From: Paracyclopina nana
Taxonomy: Eukaryota; Arthropoda; Copepoda; Cyclopoida; Cyclopettidae
DNA length: 64,000 bases
Assembly: GCA_019096065.1 (NCBI GenBank)
Contig: JAGUCH010000001.1
Span: 5,518,001-5,582,000, forward strand
Reading direction: 5' to 3'
Positions 48,222-58,925 of this stretch are shown one piece after another (positions within the stretch are counted from its first letter, which is position 1; each line of letters begins with the position of its first letter). The notes under the pieces are model-generated. The model ran no database searches. It saw nothing but the letters and a program-made list of their open reading frames with translations, and was not told the DNA's origin. The position numbers were made by a program, and so were the translations under genes.

Positions 48222-48420
48222 TAGTGGATGGCCCTGGCCTGGACAATATCCTGGTCCCATTTCATGGTGCCAGACAGGGGAGTGACACACATTATTATAC
48301 TTTATAATGTGTGTCAATTGACAAAGTAAGGTGAATGAGCTTTTACATATGTGTAGAAGAATAAACTGAGACGAATTGGTAAACTGAAGCATACAGGCAA
48401 AAATTGCTTTCCATCATATA
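48222..48420. repeat. right portion of the tRNA-containing repeat family
   Basis: This segment (ggacaatatcctggtc ... tttatactttataatgtgtgtca ... actgagacgaattggtaaactga ... gctttccatcatata) matches about 47430-47598. It is directly followed by a Tc1/mariner-type MITE at its terminal TA. Confidence 0.7.
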
Positions 48421-48808
48421 CAGTCTGACCGTTCAAAATTGGACGGTACGGGAATCTAAACTTTTTGTCACATACTCAATAAATACAAGACTTTTAAATG
48501 ATATCGTTGGAAAGATTGAGCCTTTTTCCATCTTTTTTGTAAAATTAGAAATAATCAATTGGAAGAGGAAAAAACCGGGAAAATTCAATTTTCCCAAGGC
48601 AACCCAGAAAATTGTCACGAAAAAACTGATGCAACATTTATTTTTGCTGTCACGCAGAATTCACAATAATATTTTTCATTTTGTCAGAAAACAAAAAAGA
48701 TGTCCAAAGGTTCAAGCTTTCCAACGATACTCATTAAGCCTCAAAATTCATGAATTCATAACACAAACTTTTGATTCCAGCACCGTCCAATTTTGAACGG
48801 TCAGACGG
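48421..48808. mobile_element. Tc1/mariner-type MITE, 388 bp, TA target site
   Basis: Terminal inverted repeats of 27 bp with one mismatch: CAGTCTGACCGTTCAAAATT at the left and the reverse complement of CCGTCTGACCGTTCAAAATT at the right, flanked by TA on both sides. Both strands are open for much of its length, but no transposase motif is present, so the open frames are not genes. It interrupts or abuts the end of the older repeat at 48222-48420. Confidence 0.85.
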
Positions 48809-49982
48809 TATAAGTTATTGCTGGCGAAATTCGAGTTTCTATTAGCGGCACTGTAATGAATTCTTAAGATGAAGTCCTCCCAATTTGAAGGGGAAACCAC
48901 ACTAAGACCTAAGTTTTAATACCTACACACTGTTTACGTTTTATGACCTAACAACAAATTTTTAATACCTAAGGCGGAGTAGCTGGAGACAACTTTGCAC
49001 ATGATGCCCATTATGGGACTCTGTAAAAAATCGACCTTAGAAGAATTCCGGCCTTTTTTGGCCTTGATGTGGACTTTTTCCCATTCTTCCCCTTGGGACC
49101 TTGGAAAATTGGTGTGAAGTTGGTTTTGGGGCAAGGGGCTTGGGCTCAAAAATGAAAAATCAAATCCAAATCAGTGTATCAAAACTAGGGACTTGTAACG
49201 TGCTGTATCTGTTAAAACATAGAGGTACTTAGATCATACTACTCAGGTGAAAAGTCTCTACAAATCTTCCATTTAGGTATAAAAACGACGCCTTTAGGTC
49301 TCAAAACAGACGCCATTAGATCTTAGTACTTAGGTATTAAAACGGACCCCTTTATAGGTCTCAGTACTGGCACCCATTTGAAGCTATCCTACAAACTCGT
49401 ACAAGAAGACACGAAAGTAAAACTATGTTTTCTAGTCAATTTTTCCAATTACCTCATAATCAAAACTTGATTGTTGGCCCCTACTTTATCCGTCAATTTC
49501 TTACTCTTCGTAATTTTTATCAGAACTATTTTAACATAGCCATAGAACAAGCACAATCTTTGACCCCGCGAAGGAATTTGAAGCAAAGTATCTTTCAGTC
49601 AATTGACGCTAATGACCGAAACACCTTTTAAAGGCAATTTATTTTAGTTGGTTAGCCCAAACTGACTTTAGTCCGGTCAAAAGTCAGCATTCTTATAGTG
49701 ATTAATTTAACCAGAATCAATTTGGTTTAACTAAAATCAGCTTTGGTTAGACCAAACTGCGATATGAGAACTACTTTGCAATTTTACTATACCTAATATT
49801 TATAACCAATGGATAGATTTTACAGAAAAGCTACGGTCAAATTCAAAACTGAAGTCGAATGTTCCCATTTTGCTTAGATTTCCCCTGATCTTTGCGGTAT
49901 TGTGCATTTTGTGGTCACTTGCGTATCATCATTTTCCAATCGATTTACATGCATTGCGACTTATAAGCAGTAAGCATTCAAG
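48809..49982. other. spacer with short AGGTATTAAAAC-type repeats
   Basis: No gene recognised. Motifs like taggtattaaaacgga occur several times at about 49210-49370 and in inverted form (ttttaatacctaa) at about 48912-48975, hinting at the remains of another inverted-repeat element. The open frame 49425-49631 (+) has no known motif. Confidence 0.4.
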
Positions 49983-50725
49983 ATGGTGAGGTTTCAGAAA
50001 GAAGCTTCCTTATTCATAATTCTATGCTTCTTGGCAGCCACCTTCGTTCTCGTGGGCTACTACATTTTCTTTAGAAGTGATTCTGCTTCTACCAGAGATG
50101 AGGCATCAGCTAATGTGGCTTCAGACACGGGAGCAGTGAAAAAAATTGTGAACTCGCCTCTTGGCCATGGGGGTGCAACTTGTCCTGGGCTAGCTTACGT
50201 TGGTGATAATGTTTGCGATGATGAATACAACACAGCCCTCTGTGAGTTTGATGGTGGAGATTGCTGCAAAATTACTAGTGATTTTTCTTCTTGCACTGCA
50301 TGCAAATGCTACGCAACCCCAGTTTATGAGAGTAAAGGGTCCATATGTATTTTCTATGTCACAAATAACCTTTCAATTTAGCCTGCTATGATTTCTGGTC
50401 AAACTGTCAAATATTTTTGCTTGGTGATGGCAACTGTGATGATGAGTTGAACAATCCGGAGTGCTTTTTTGATGCTGGAGATTGCTGCACTGATGATGTG
50501 GCCTCGCTTACTCATTGTGAAAAATGCATTTGCATTGCTTCTGACCTTTTCTGCCGCCAAGAAGAATTGGGCAATGGAATTTGTGAAGATTGGAATAATT
50601 CACCTTCTTGTGGTCATGACAATGGAGACTGTTGTGATATAGTTGGAAATAGCCTTGGCTATAATAACACGTGTTGTGACTGCCGTTGCACTTCTCCCCC
50701 TGATTATCCAATGCTTGTAGGGTAA
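49983..50725 (+). CDS. type II membrane protein with three LNR repeats, copy 2
   Basis: Two exons in phase (49983-50331, 50382-50725; 50-bp intron) give 230 residues. The product has the same design as the gene at 43997: basic start, one hydrophobic helix (FIILCFLAATFVLVGYYIFF), a variable stalk, then LNR repeats with DNVCDDEYNTALCEFDGGDC, DGNCDDELNNPECFFDAGDC and NGICEDWNNSPSCGHDNGDC. LNR1 and its flank are almost identical between copies, while the stalk differs, which suggests a fairly recent duplication with faster change in the stalk. Copy 2 has no intron between LNR2 and LNR3. Its probable poly(A) signal (50817-50822) lies inside the last exon of the convergent hexosaminidase gene. Confidence 0.85.
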
Positions 50726-50776
50726 ACTCAGTGGTCGAGACAGGTTAAGCTGGGCAATCTTAATTTCGTTTTCGTC

Positions 50777-53055
50777 TTATTTTATCAGTTTGAACATAAG
50801 TTTCGATCTTTTCATCAATAAAATATTTAGCAACAAAGAAGCCACCATGCAGTAGCTAAGGAAGTCATTTGATGATTTGTTAAATTTGGTAGCGATCGTG
50901 GTGTAGTGATTCTGAGACATTGACTCGACTAAGCAAAAACCTGGTCCAACAGCTGGTGATACTCCAAAGCCCCTTTCCATCATTCTACACTCGTGCTCTT
51001 GCAATCTTTTCAAGACACTAACAATTGAGTCATTCCTGCCAGTCCAGAAAAGCTCCGACGGTGCGCTAGCTCGTGGCCAGATCCTCGACACCAAATTGAA
51101 CTTATTTACAAATTCTCCCCATATGCTTATTTCGCAACCAATGAACTTTGCAGACTTCAGATAGTGGCTGTCTGTTAGCAATTCTTTGACATTGTAAAAT
51201 TCAATCCAATCTGCACCCTCGTTGACTTGATTAAGATACCAAGGTGCTGACAAAATGACGGTATGTCCATTCCGGATAGCCTAACCAATTACATTAGCTT
51301 TTCTTCTCCATTTGGCATGTAATTCTCACCTTTGACATTGTATTCAACCATCCAACCCTTCCCCAGTCTTTCCAAACTTGAACTGTGCAGTTCAAGGGCA
51401 AATTATCAACTGATTCAAAAGCGTCTTGCCAAACTACAAGCAGAAAATTATATCCTAAGAGCTAGAAAATGTATCGAACTCTGTCTACGACCTACGAAAT
51501 ATTTGCTAAATGGCTTTTCATTCAGCTCTTTGAAAAGCCTAGCAAAGAATATTTTTTGCAAATTGAAGGCCCTATCCTTCAGAGTTTCGGCTCGTATGAA
51601 ATTTTTTGTCAAGCCGTTCCTTCTCCTATGATTGATCGATAGAATACGCATTTTGATGATTTACATAATAGTGCTTTGCATACAAACCAGCAATTATCCT
51701 CCAGCAAAACTTCGTCTCCGCCCAAATGAACATGTGAGTCCGGAAAAATCTGGAAGACTTCTTCAAATAGTTTTGACAAAAAATCATAGGTGGTGTTGCC
51801 AATGGGATCTATAGGACCAAAAACATCGATTGCTAGCCTAGTATTATTATCTTCACACTGAGTAAGGAGCCCGGGCCGTCCAGCGTTCCATGATTTCGCA
51901 TGGCCCGGAATGTCAATCTCCGGAATGACTCTGATACCTCTTAACCTCGCTTCCTCGATTATTTCTTCTATATCTGAATGACCGTAGACCATGCTTATGG
52001 GGTCGAAGGCACCAAATTCGCTATGTAATAAATTCATCATAATGTGGAATACAGTTTTAGTAAACTTACCTGAGGTTTTGAAATGTCTTGAGTTTCAGTG
52101 GAAAAGACTGGTCGTCCACGATATGCCAATGAAAAACGTTGAGTTTATTCATTTCCATTAGATCAAGCTGCCTTATGAGATCAGCTTTGGGGATGAAATG
52201 TCGGGATGTGTCAAGCAGCAATCCTCGGTATTGAAATCTTGGCCAATCAACAATATGGGTAGCATTTATCTTTTCATTATTCAAAAGAATGTAATATTGT
52301 AGCTCGATATGCTTTCCCGTCAGAAAACTCAATTACCAATATGTAACACTCAGATTGATGCTTGACTTTGTATGTTAAATGAGTGAAACTCTCCAAACCT
52401 CGCAAAATTCCCCAGCTTGTATTTGATCTAATAACTCCTTTGAAATGTTCATCAATGACGACCTCATCTAAATTGGCAATTATCAACACAAAGTTTTAGC
52501 ATAAGATATGCTGACTCACAAGATTCATCCATGTGATTCGTTGGGAATAATTCGCACCTTCCCATCAAATCAACTGCGACTTCCTCAAGTAATCCTAAAT
52601 ATCCGTGAATTGCGGAGCTCAACATGGATGAGCAACCATTTAAACTAGCAGGGAATACTCTCTGATAGAATCTGTTCAATGACTTCTTGATTGTTTCGCA
52701 CTTTTCTGCCCTGCTATTGAGCTGCGCAAGAATAGATATACGTAACTCGACAAGTTGATCCATAGCAACTTACATGGAAGAGGAAATTCCCCTGCATAAT
52801 ACCGTATGACACGTAGCTGTAATCCTCAAATTGGGGCTTAGGCCAAATTTGCCCGTTACTTTGCTTTGCATTGAAAATTGACCTCAATGGGGTTGGCTTA
52901 AAAAGCTGAGCAGTCGTGATAACAAAAAGAGTGACAAGCCTAATTACTGGACGCCAGGCCCGTCCACCAAGGCATGCCTTGACGCAACTTTTTTAAGCCT
53001 CACGCAACTAAGATTCTGTCATTACTTCGAGGGCGCCACAGTCGTCCAAGTACAT
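50777..53055 (-). CDS. HEX: beta-N-acetylhexosaminidase, GH20 (HEXA/HEXB type); 5' end uncertain
   Basis: Well-supported exons: 52977-52774, 52721-52520, 52467-52337, 52269-52070, 52020-51688, 51625-51492, 51433-51330, 51280-50777. A ten-codon first exon (53055-53026) is only a candidate; with it the protein has 613 residues. Motifs in order: IWPKPQ at the N-terminus, [67 protein letters not shown], the catalytic HLGGDEV (Asp-Glu pair), [25 protein letters not shown] and the WPRAS block near the end. It removes terminal GlcNAc/GalNAc from glycoconjugates or chitin oligomers, in the lysosome or outside the cell. The C-terminal tail is long and hydrophobic/basic. Convergent with LNR copy 2, only 51 bp between stops. 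Confidence 0.9.
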
Positions 53056-53498
53056 AAAAAAAGGCGCTAAATTCAAAATCAGATTCTGCTCCCCCTTTGC
53101 TCGCGTGAAGTTGAGCGCACGCTAAAGAATGATGCAAGTGACGTATTAATTTGAGCGACCAGATTTGGCTTTTTTCCCAACAAATTTGCCCTCATTTGAC
53201 TCTTTCTATAAGTGACAGATTTTTTTCTAATCAAAAAGAGTAGCTCTGCCCGGTTATTTCCACAGAATTCTATTTATTCTGTCAGAAGCCCTTCCATAGC
53301 ATAGTTAGACTCCGTGTTTAGATAATTTCAGCTGGTAGTTCACCTTACATTCTAGATCATCTTGCTGGACGCATTGTTCTAGTAAACTGTCTATGTTTCA
53401 ATGACATTCCAGCACAAGTGCAAGGGATTTTCAATTTTAACCACGTAAGTAGATCTCCATTTATTGATAGTGGTTCACGCGTACAATGACTTCCCGAT
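53056..53498. other. spacer between two minus-strand genes
   Basis: About 440 bp, including the probable hexosaminidase promoter. No other feature recognised. Confidence 0.4.
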
Positions 53499-54768
53499 TT
53501 AGCTCCTATGAATCTCCTCTAATTTGTGAATGCGATCAAGTAAATCATCCATACGATCGTAAATGTATCTCAGATGATTGTGAATGGCTTCCAGGTGATC
53601 TCGATGAGTCAGTTGAGCTGCCACTTCTTGTGGAAGTGTGTCTTTCCCTCCTCTGGACCAAACTGAGTCCGACGTTGTTGATCCGGACCAGCCATATCTT
53701 GAGGTAGTTTCTGGTTGTCTAGCTTCTGCAATTTGCTTTCCACTGCCAGCCCTGCAATTGTTCTGTAGAAATGAGTATTCGGAGTTAGAAAGCCTACTTT
53801 TTGTACTTACATGGTCTCCTGCTGTTTGTTGGCCATATCATAATAGAGCTTAAATGGGCTAGTTGTCGTTTCATCAAATGTCCGCGGGCTTCTCGTAGTA
53901 GTTATCCAGTAGGGCTTTCTGGTGGTCGTTGTCGTGGTCGATGTGAGCATGTCTTCCTCATATCTGGGAATTAGGGTTACATTTGAGGCTGAGAGAGCCG
54001 CCCTGTAAGCAGCTCCATATCCAGCGCCTGGGTAAGACACTCTGCTTCCCCTGTATTTTGAATAGACCTGAAATCTCTCCCATTTGTTGCTTCTGGGTGT
54101 TGTTGTAGTTGTTGTTTCGGGAGGAGTTTCAGTAACTGGGCTCAGCACTGCTGTGGACATTTGGAGTGCAACTTGGCGATCTACATTCTGATTCGGGAGA
54201 TCCACAACAAGGATCGTCTCCTCCGGGCGATTTGTTGTTGTGCTAGGTTGGGCAGTTGTTGTTCTTATCACTCTGAATTCTGGCATTTCCAGGACATCCA
54301 TGAAAATTTTTGCCTCTCCCCGTCCCAGAGCATTCCCTGCTACGCAAACGTACCACCCTCTGTCCTCCTTGACTACATCGGTCATGTACCTATTATGGGT
54401 TACAGAAATTTAATTTGGCCATGTTCAAGCGTAGGTATTGCAACTTACATTAGCAGGGGATCAAAGGAAAACACTTCAATTCGGTCCCTTAGCAAAGCTC
54501 TGCTTCCATCTGTTTTCATTTGATACCACTCTACTACATCGACAAGGCATGAGGACGAGGTATCCAGGGGGCACCTAAAAATCCCAGTTCCACCCTCGGG
54601 CACAGTCATGTTGTCCCACCTCTGGCTTAAAATTGGAGCGCCACATTCTGAAATTACCTTTGTAGAAAGTCGCTGCATTTTTTGCACCATGCATCGCTCA
54701 CCTTCATTTTGAGCTACGCTTCTCCTCGTAAGAAAGAAAAGCATCAGCACACTTGAAAGCTTCATCAT
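53499..54768 (-). CDS. secreted protein with one Ig domain, Thr-rich region and C-terminal helix
   Basis: Three exons in phase: 54768-54449, 54389-53811, 53751-53499; 383 residues. A signal peptide (MMKLSSVLMLFFLTRRSVAQ) is followed by a single Ig domain (VPEGGTGIFRCPLD, VEWYQMK, MTDVVKEDRGWYVCVAGNAL). A Thr/Pro-rich region with many TTTTTT runs, probably O-glycosylated, comes next and is interrupted by Tyr/Arg-rich segments. A C-terminal amphipathic helix (IYDRMDDLLDRIHKLEE) could form a coiled coil. There is no transmembrane segment after the signal, so it is probably secreted or matrix-bound. The Ig resembles I-set domains of FGFR-like and hemicentin-like proteins, but I cannot name a family. 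The acceptor at 53752 was chosen because it alone keeps the phase into the helical C-terminus. Confidence 0.75.
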
Positions 54769-54948
54769 CTTCCATGAAGATCTAGAAATCTACTGACAAC
54801 TACTGCGAATTTGGCGACTCGCAAGATCCCGTTTTCCAAGGTTATAATTGTTTACACAAAAATGTCACAAAGTGCTCTAATGCACGAGAGAGTAAGAACC
54901 CGATCTCCGCAGTAAAAGTTTGGAAATGTATATTTGGCACGCGGCATC

Positions 54949-55410
54949 TCAGAAAATAAGTTGTAACATGCAGAAAAGGAAGAGTGCATAAGTGAGTTTT
55001 TGCCCGTTGCTATGATTACTGCTGCCTCCTTCCCAGTATTGGTCCGTGCTATATAAAGGTGCTTTTGTGGGGTCAATCACAGTCACTATGACCGAGCTCT
55101 TGGCAGGATTGTCATAGACGTAGCCAGGCCTCGAGGCTCGGCACTCATAGACGCCAGCATCAGCAATGTTAAAGTCAGCCACGATTAATTTTGAAGTTGA
55201 ACTGGTTTTCTGTCGCAACGTCTCGATGTAGATTCCTCCTCTGTGATGGCCCAAGTCCAGTTTTGTCCCATTGAGCCACCACCACACGGTGGTTGGAGGC
55301 TCTTCTCTCACCACGCATTCCAAATTCAAAGTTCCACCAATGGTCACCCTTGTGACAGAGGGGGATAGGATTTGAGCCCTTGGAGGCTCCTTGAGATACT
55401 TGTCGGTCAT
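54949..55410 (-). CDS. Dpr-like Ig protein, last exon with GPI signal (partial)
   Basis: One exon with an Ig domain of the Dpr second-domain type: EPPRAQILSPSVTRVTIGGT, LNLECVV, WWWLNGTKLD, HHRGGIYIETL, STSKLIVADFNIADAGVYEC. It ends in a short tail and a hydrophobic C-terminus (YALFLFCMLQLIF), suggesting a GPI anchor. Dpr proteins pair with DIPs in synaptic partner recognition. The first Ig domain and signal peptide were not found in the window. The frame stays open upstream to about 55545 without a convincing Met, and the true acceptor is probably just before EPPRAQ. The 5' exons may lie beyond the right edge or be unrecognised. Confidence 0.7.
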   Translation of the reverse strand: MTDKYLKEPPRAQILSPSVTRVTIGGTLNLECVVREEPPTTVWWWLNGTKLDLGHHRGGIYIETLRQKTSSTSKLIVADFNIADAGVYECRASRPGYVYDNPAKSSVIVTVIDPTKAPLYSTDQYWEGGSSNHSNGQKLTYALFLFCMLQLIF

Positions 55411-56209
55411 TTCCCCTTCATCCTCTGCTGCTGAACGACGGAGCAGCTTCCTTAATAGCTGTCTTTGGCTTTTGAATAGGCAGACATGTCCACTTTTGAG
55501 TTTTTGACAATGACTTTGAATGCTGCTGCTAGCTAGTCATATACCCGCGCGGCCTTGATTTGAATGGCTTGAAAGAATTCAGCTATGGCCAAGCAGAGAA
55601 AATAAAGAGCCGAAGACGCGCTCTTTTAGGAAAGAGAAAGCCCTTGGATAACAAAACATTCTTATGCTAATTGTTTCAATTTGTTTTCTCGCTACTTGGC
55701 GCTTTTGAATATGTCCAATTGACGTTGTCGTTTTAGGGAAACAGAAAACAATATTTGCTTTATGCCTGGACTTTTTCTCTGAGTTTTACCTGATCAGTTG
55801 TGACCTGGATTCCAACATGGCCGGCGTAACAAGCAATAAATTAAATTGACACCCAAATGCCACTTAACGAGAAATAAACCTACTCATGGAATATAAAGTA
55901 GTTAGCAGCAATAAAGGAAAGCCACTTGAGCAGTTTCAGAATCCAATTTCCGGACCTGCTAGAAAAAGGTAAGGCGAGATTTCAACCCTATTAAAGGGGA
56001 AGCGTCTGCGCTCGAAAATGCATCAAGAAATGCATTTTCACCGTCTTCAAAAATAGGTCAACCTGACGACAGCCACTGCTTTCTGCCTCAATGATAAATA
56101 TAATCCCCTCAAGGAAAATGACACAAAGGCTTCTCGATTTCCTATCACTTTCCAAATCATTGCAATGACCGCTTCGGAGCAAGAAATCTCATTGAAGGTC
56201 ACGGTGCAG
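55411..56209. other. no gene recognised; probable intron or spacer
   Basis: About 800 bp upstream of the Dpr-like exon, probably its intron. No further Ig exon found. Confidence 0.35.
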
Positions 56210-57484
56210 CTAAAATATGAAGCTGAAATATTTTAACAAGTGATCAGCTCGAACGCTTTTGTAAGCCCAGCTCAAAAGTGGATCACTTTTCAACCTTCTT
56301 TTCTTTGTTGTTGTTGTTTGCTTCTGCTCTTCAAGATCTCGGAGCTGAAGAAGAAGTCTGTTCACAGCGTTGTTTTTCCTGTCACTTTGAGACATTCCGT
56401 ACGTTCGAATACAGTCGGACGTAATTGCTGCAGACATTAGCTCATCGGGAATTGACCTAAGGCCGCAAACACTATGCCAAAAATGCTTACTAAGCTCCTG
56501 TGCATCTGCTGCATGACGATGATGATCAGACTTGTCGACTGAAAAAAAGACCACGAGTTTTTTATTAATAAAAAGATCCCACGTACTTGAGAAATTGTTT
56601 TTGGTTCAGCATTTGAGATATCAAGTTAAGGTTTGATATCTAGTAGCATAGTGCAAGCGTATCTACTGAATGCATGAGCTTTATTTCAAAATTATTCCGC
56701 CATAAGATAATCAAGCTGGCTTTCTTAATGCGTGTGAATACAAATCTAAAGCTTACGCAGAATTGTCACACGGAATGTGGCAAAAGCTTGAGCAATTGAG
56801 CCGAATTCCTTTCGTCACATGTTTTGTTACTTGAACCCTAGGGCTAAGTTTTGTTTTTCAATTTCTTGCCTAACTGACTCTCAAACAAACTTTTTCGAAA
56901 AGACCTTCTCCCTTTTTGCCCTACTAACTTTATACTGTTTCTTCTTCAGCCTAATGCTCGTTTGTTTGAGGCAGCTAGCTACAAGCATCAAGATAATTTT
57001 GTAACATTTCAGGGCCACCTTTATTTATGATCTCGGTGACCCTGTGAAAGTCAAAGTGTCACTAATTGCATCTAAAATTCTCAATGGAATGAATGAGCTT
57101 CTTTGCCGAGCAAATGGAACATTTCAACTTCTCAAGGACTGATTCGAATACGATAGTGCTCAGCAACGATTGCTTTGAAATCGTACAAAATTCAACATGC
57201 TGTCTGTAGCTCAAATATGGAGACACCACGTAGAATTAGTTGAGGGAAACATTTCATGCAGGTTAACGAAATGATAAAAAGTAAGCTGTACTTTTAATTT
57301 TAGAAATGTGCTTCAGGTACTATCGCATTCACTTGAGCGTTTGAAGATCGAATTTCTCATTAAAAATGTCAAGTCGTGACACTCACAGAAAATGACACTT
57401 ACGTGCAAATTTAGTTTCACTTGACGGACTCGAGTGAACATTTAAAACACACAATAGAATGCTAGTAACGGTCACTAGCTTCAT
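56210..57484 (-). CDS. small secreted protein of unknown family, possible prohormone
   Basis: Two exons in phase (57484-57403 and 56538-56210; 864-bp intron) give 136 residues. A clear signal peptide (MKLVTVTSILLCVLNVHSS) precedes a His-rich stretch. A segment with only two cysteines 18 residues apart follows (VCGLRSIPDELMSA...DCIRTYG), then a helical part (AVNRLLLQLRDLEEQKQ) and a dibasic stretch (KKRRLK). Two cysteines in a short secreted protein with basic cleavage-like sites would fit a peptide precursor, but it matches none of the neuropeptide or hormone families I know. The second exon has no transmembrane helix apart from a weakly hydrophobic end. Reality of the gene is supported by signal peptide, good splice sites and kept phase. 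Confidence 0.55.
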
Positions 57485-57749
57485 GATTGAGTCGGGTAAA
57501 ACTGATTCAAATCATCTTCGAAAGTGAAACTGATTCTCGGAAGCTAAAGCTCAGACTGAATTTCACAGTTTGCGGACACCACTATTATGCTACACATCAG
57601 CAAGCAAAAAATAGACCGTAGACTGCCCCATTTTGAGCACTTTCTCCGCACTACTTTCCAAAGCTTCTACGTACTTTTACAATATGAAAAAGCCAGCTTT
57701 AAAAGTTGACAAGAACCAAATAGTGACAAGCCTTTTTTAACTGACCTAC
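57485..57749. other. spacer before MITE, nothing seen
   Basis: Probable promoter region of the small secreted protein. No motif named. Confidence 0.3.
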
Positions 57750-58144
57750 TAGGCCAATTTCACAAAGACAAGCTAAAAAAAGCAAGGTACTTTTGAGGCT
57801 TATAGCTCAGCAACTACTGAGTCGATTGGCACCAAATTTGGTAGGATTCATAAGAAGAGCCTAATAAGCCACCATACCAAATTTCAAATGGATCTAAGGA
57901 TCCCTTCCATAGGCTGACTTTACCTGCCTAAAAAGACCAGCTAGATACCTAGCTTTGCTTAGAAAATGACCTCCTCTAAACGGCCTCGGAACTTAACCAA
58001 ATTTGGAACGCAGCTATTGGTTGACATTTTGATGAATCCTACCAAATTTGGTGCCAATACACTCAGTATTTGCTGAGATATTAGCCTCCAAAGAACCTAG
58101 CTTAGCTTGCCTTAGCTTGACTTCGATAATATGAAATTGGCCTA
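57750..58144. mobile_element. MITE with about 100-bp inverted repeats
   Basis: Left arm (taggccaatttc ... agctcagcaactactgag ... attggcaccaaatttggta) is matched in reverse complement by the right arm (taccaaatttggtgccaat ... ctcagtatttgctgaga ... gaaattggccta). The element is 395 bp, has no open frame of note, and is flanked by CTA on both sides, a possible target-site duplication. Confidence 0.8.
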
Positions 58145-58925
58145 CTATCAAAAGACAAGGAGGGCATTTTTAAATAAAATATTAAAATACAATAAAGACA
58201 AGGAAAGTATGTACATCAATCACGGTAATTTTTTAGTTGATTAACTTTTATTTTAAATAACTGTAGTTTTCATTTGCATGGCATATTGATAACAATTGCG
58301 GACAATTGAGTCTTCTGTATCCAGGAGACATTACGGTATCTGTCGTCAATTTTTGAAAGCTTTGCGCGCATCTTTGAGGTGTTCGCACAAAAGTCGTGCT
58401 GGGTAGCAGCAACAGCGGTGGGTCATTTACTACTTCATCATGAAGGTTGAGGGGACAGTGCCGGAATTGTTATTGTTTTACTGCCTAGGCCCACTGCCAA
58501 CCTCGTGACAACGTTCACAAACAGATACACACTTTTATTCCCAGCCTGGAAAGGTTTTGCAAGAAATGACTGACCATTACTTATACGCGTGAAAGCCCCC
58601 AAAAAGTATGTGTCAAAATTCAAAAAAGCTTGTCTGCGTACTAGCACAAATTCTTCTCTTGACCTAGAACTTTGCAGAAAAACTGTAGAAGGATGTTTCA
58701 GCTCATATGCAATGAACAATTGGGGCGTTACCACCACGATGACTTTCCACTAAAGAATGACATTGTCAAAAGCTAATGGGTCCATGCTTACCCTTGATTT
58801 CTGATGAAAGATTTACTCATTTGCATGGTCAAAAGAGGAATGAAAAGCTGCATTTTCTGGCATTGTAGTTTCATTCAGCTATTGATCTTTTGTGCTCTTT
58901 GATCTTCGCTTTTCTTTATGTTAAT
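58145..58925. other. spacer upstream of the lipase-family gene
   Basis: Contains an open frame at 58438-58737 (-, 99 codons) with no recognised motif. Otherwise AT-rich, and includes the promoter of the gene at 58926. Confidence 0.35.

Noticed and set aside
48404-48796. 130-codon plus-strand frame
   Set aside because: It coincides with a MITE (TIRs at both ends, TA flanks), lacks transposase motifs, and the minus strand is open as well.
58438-58737. 99-codon minus-strand frame
   Set aside because: No motif, no signal peptide and no splice partner; left unannotated.
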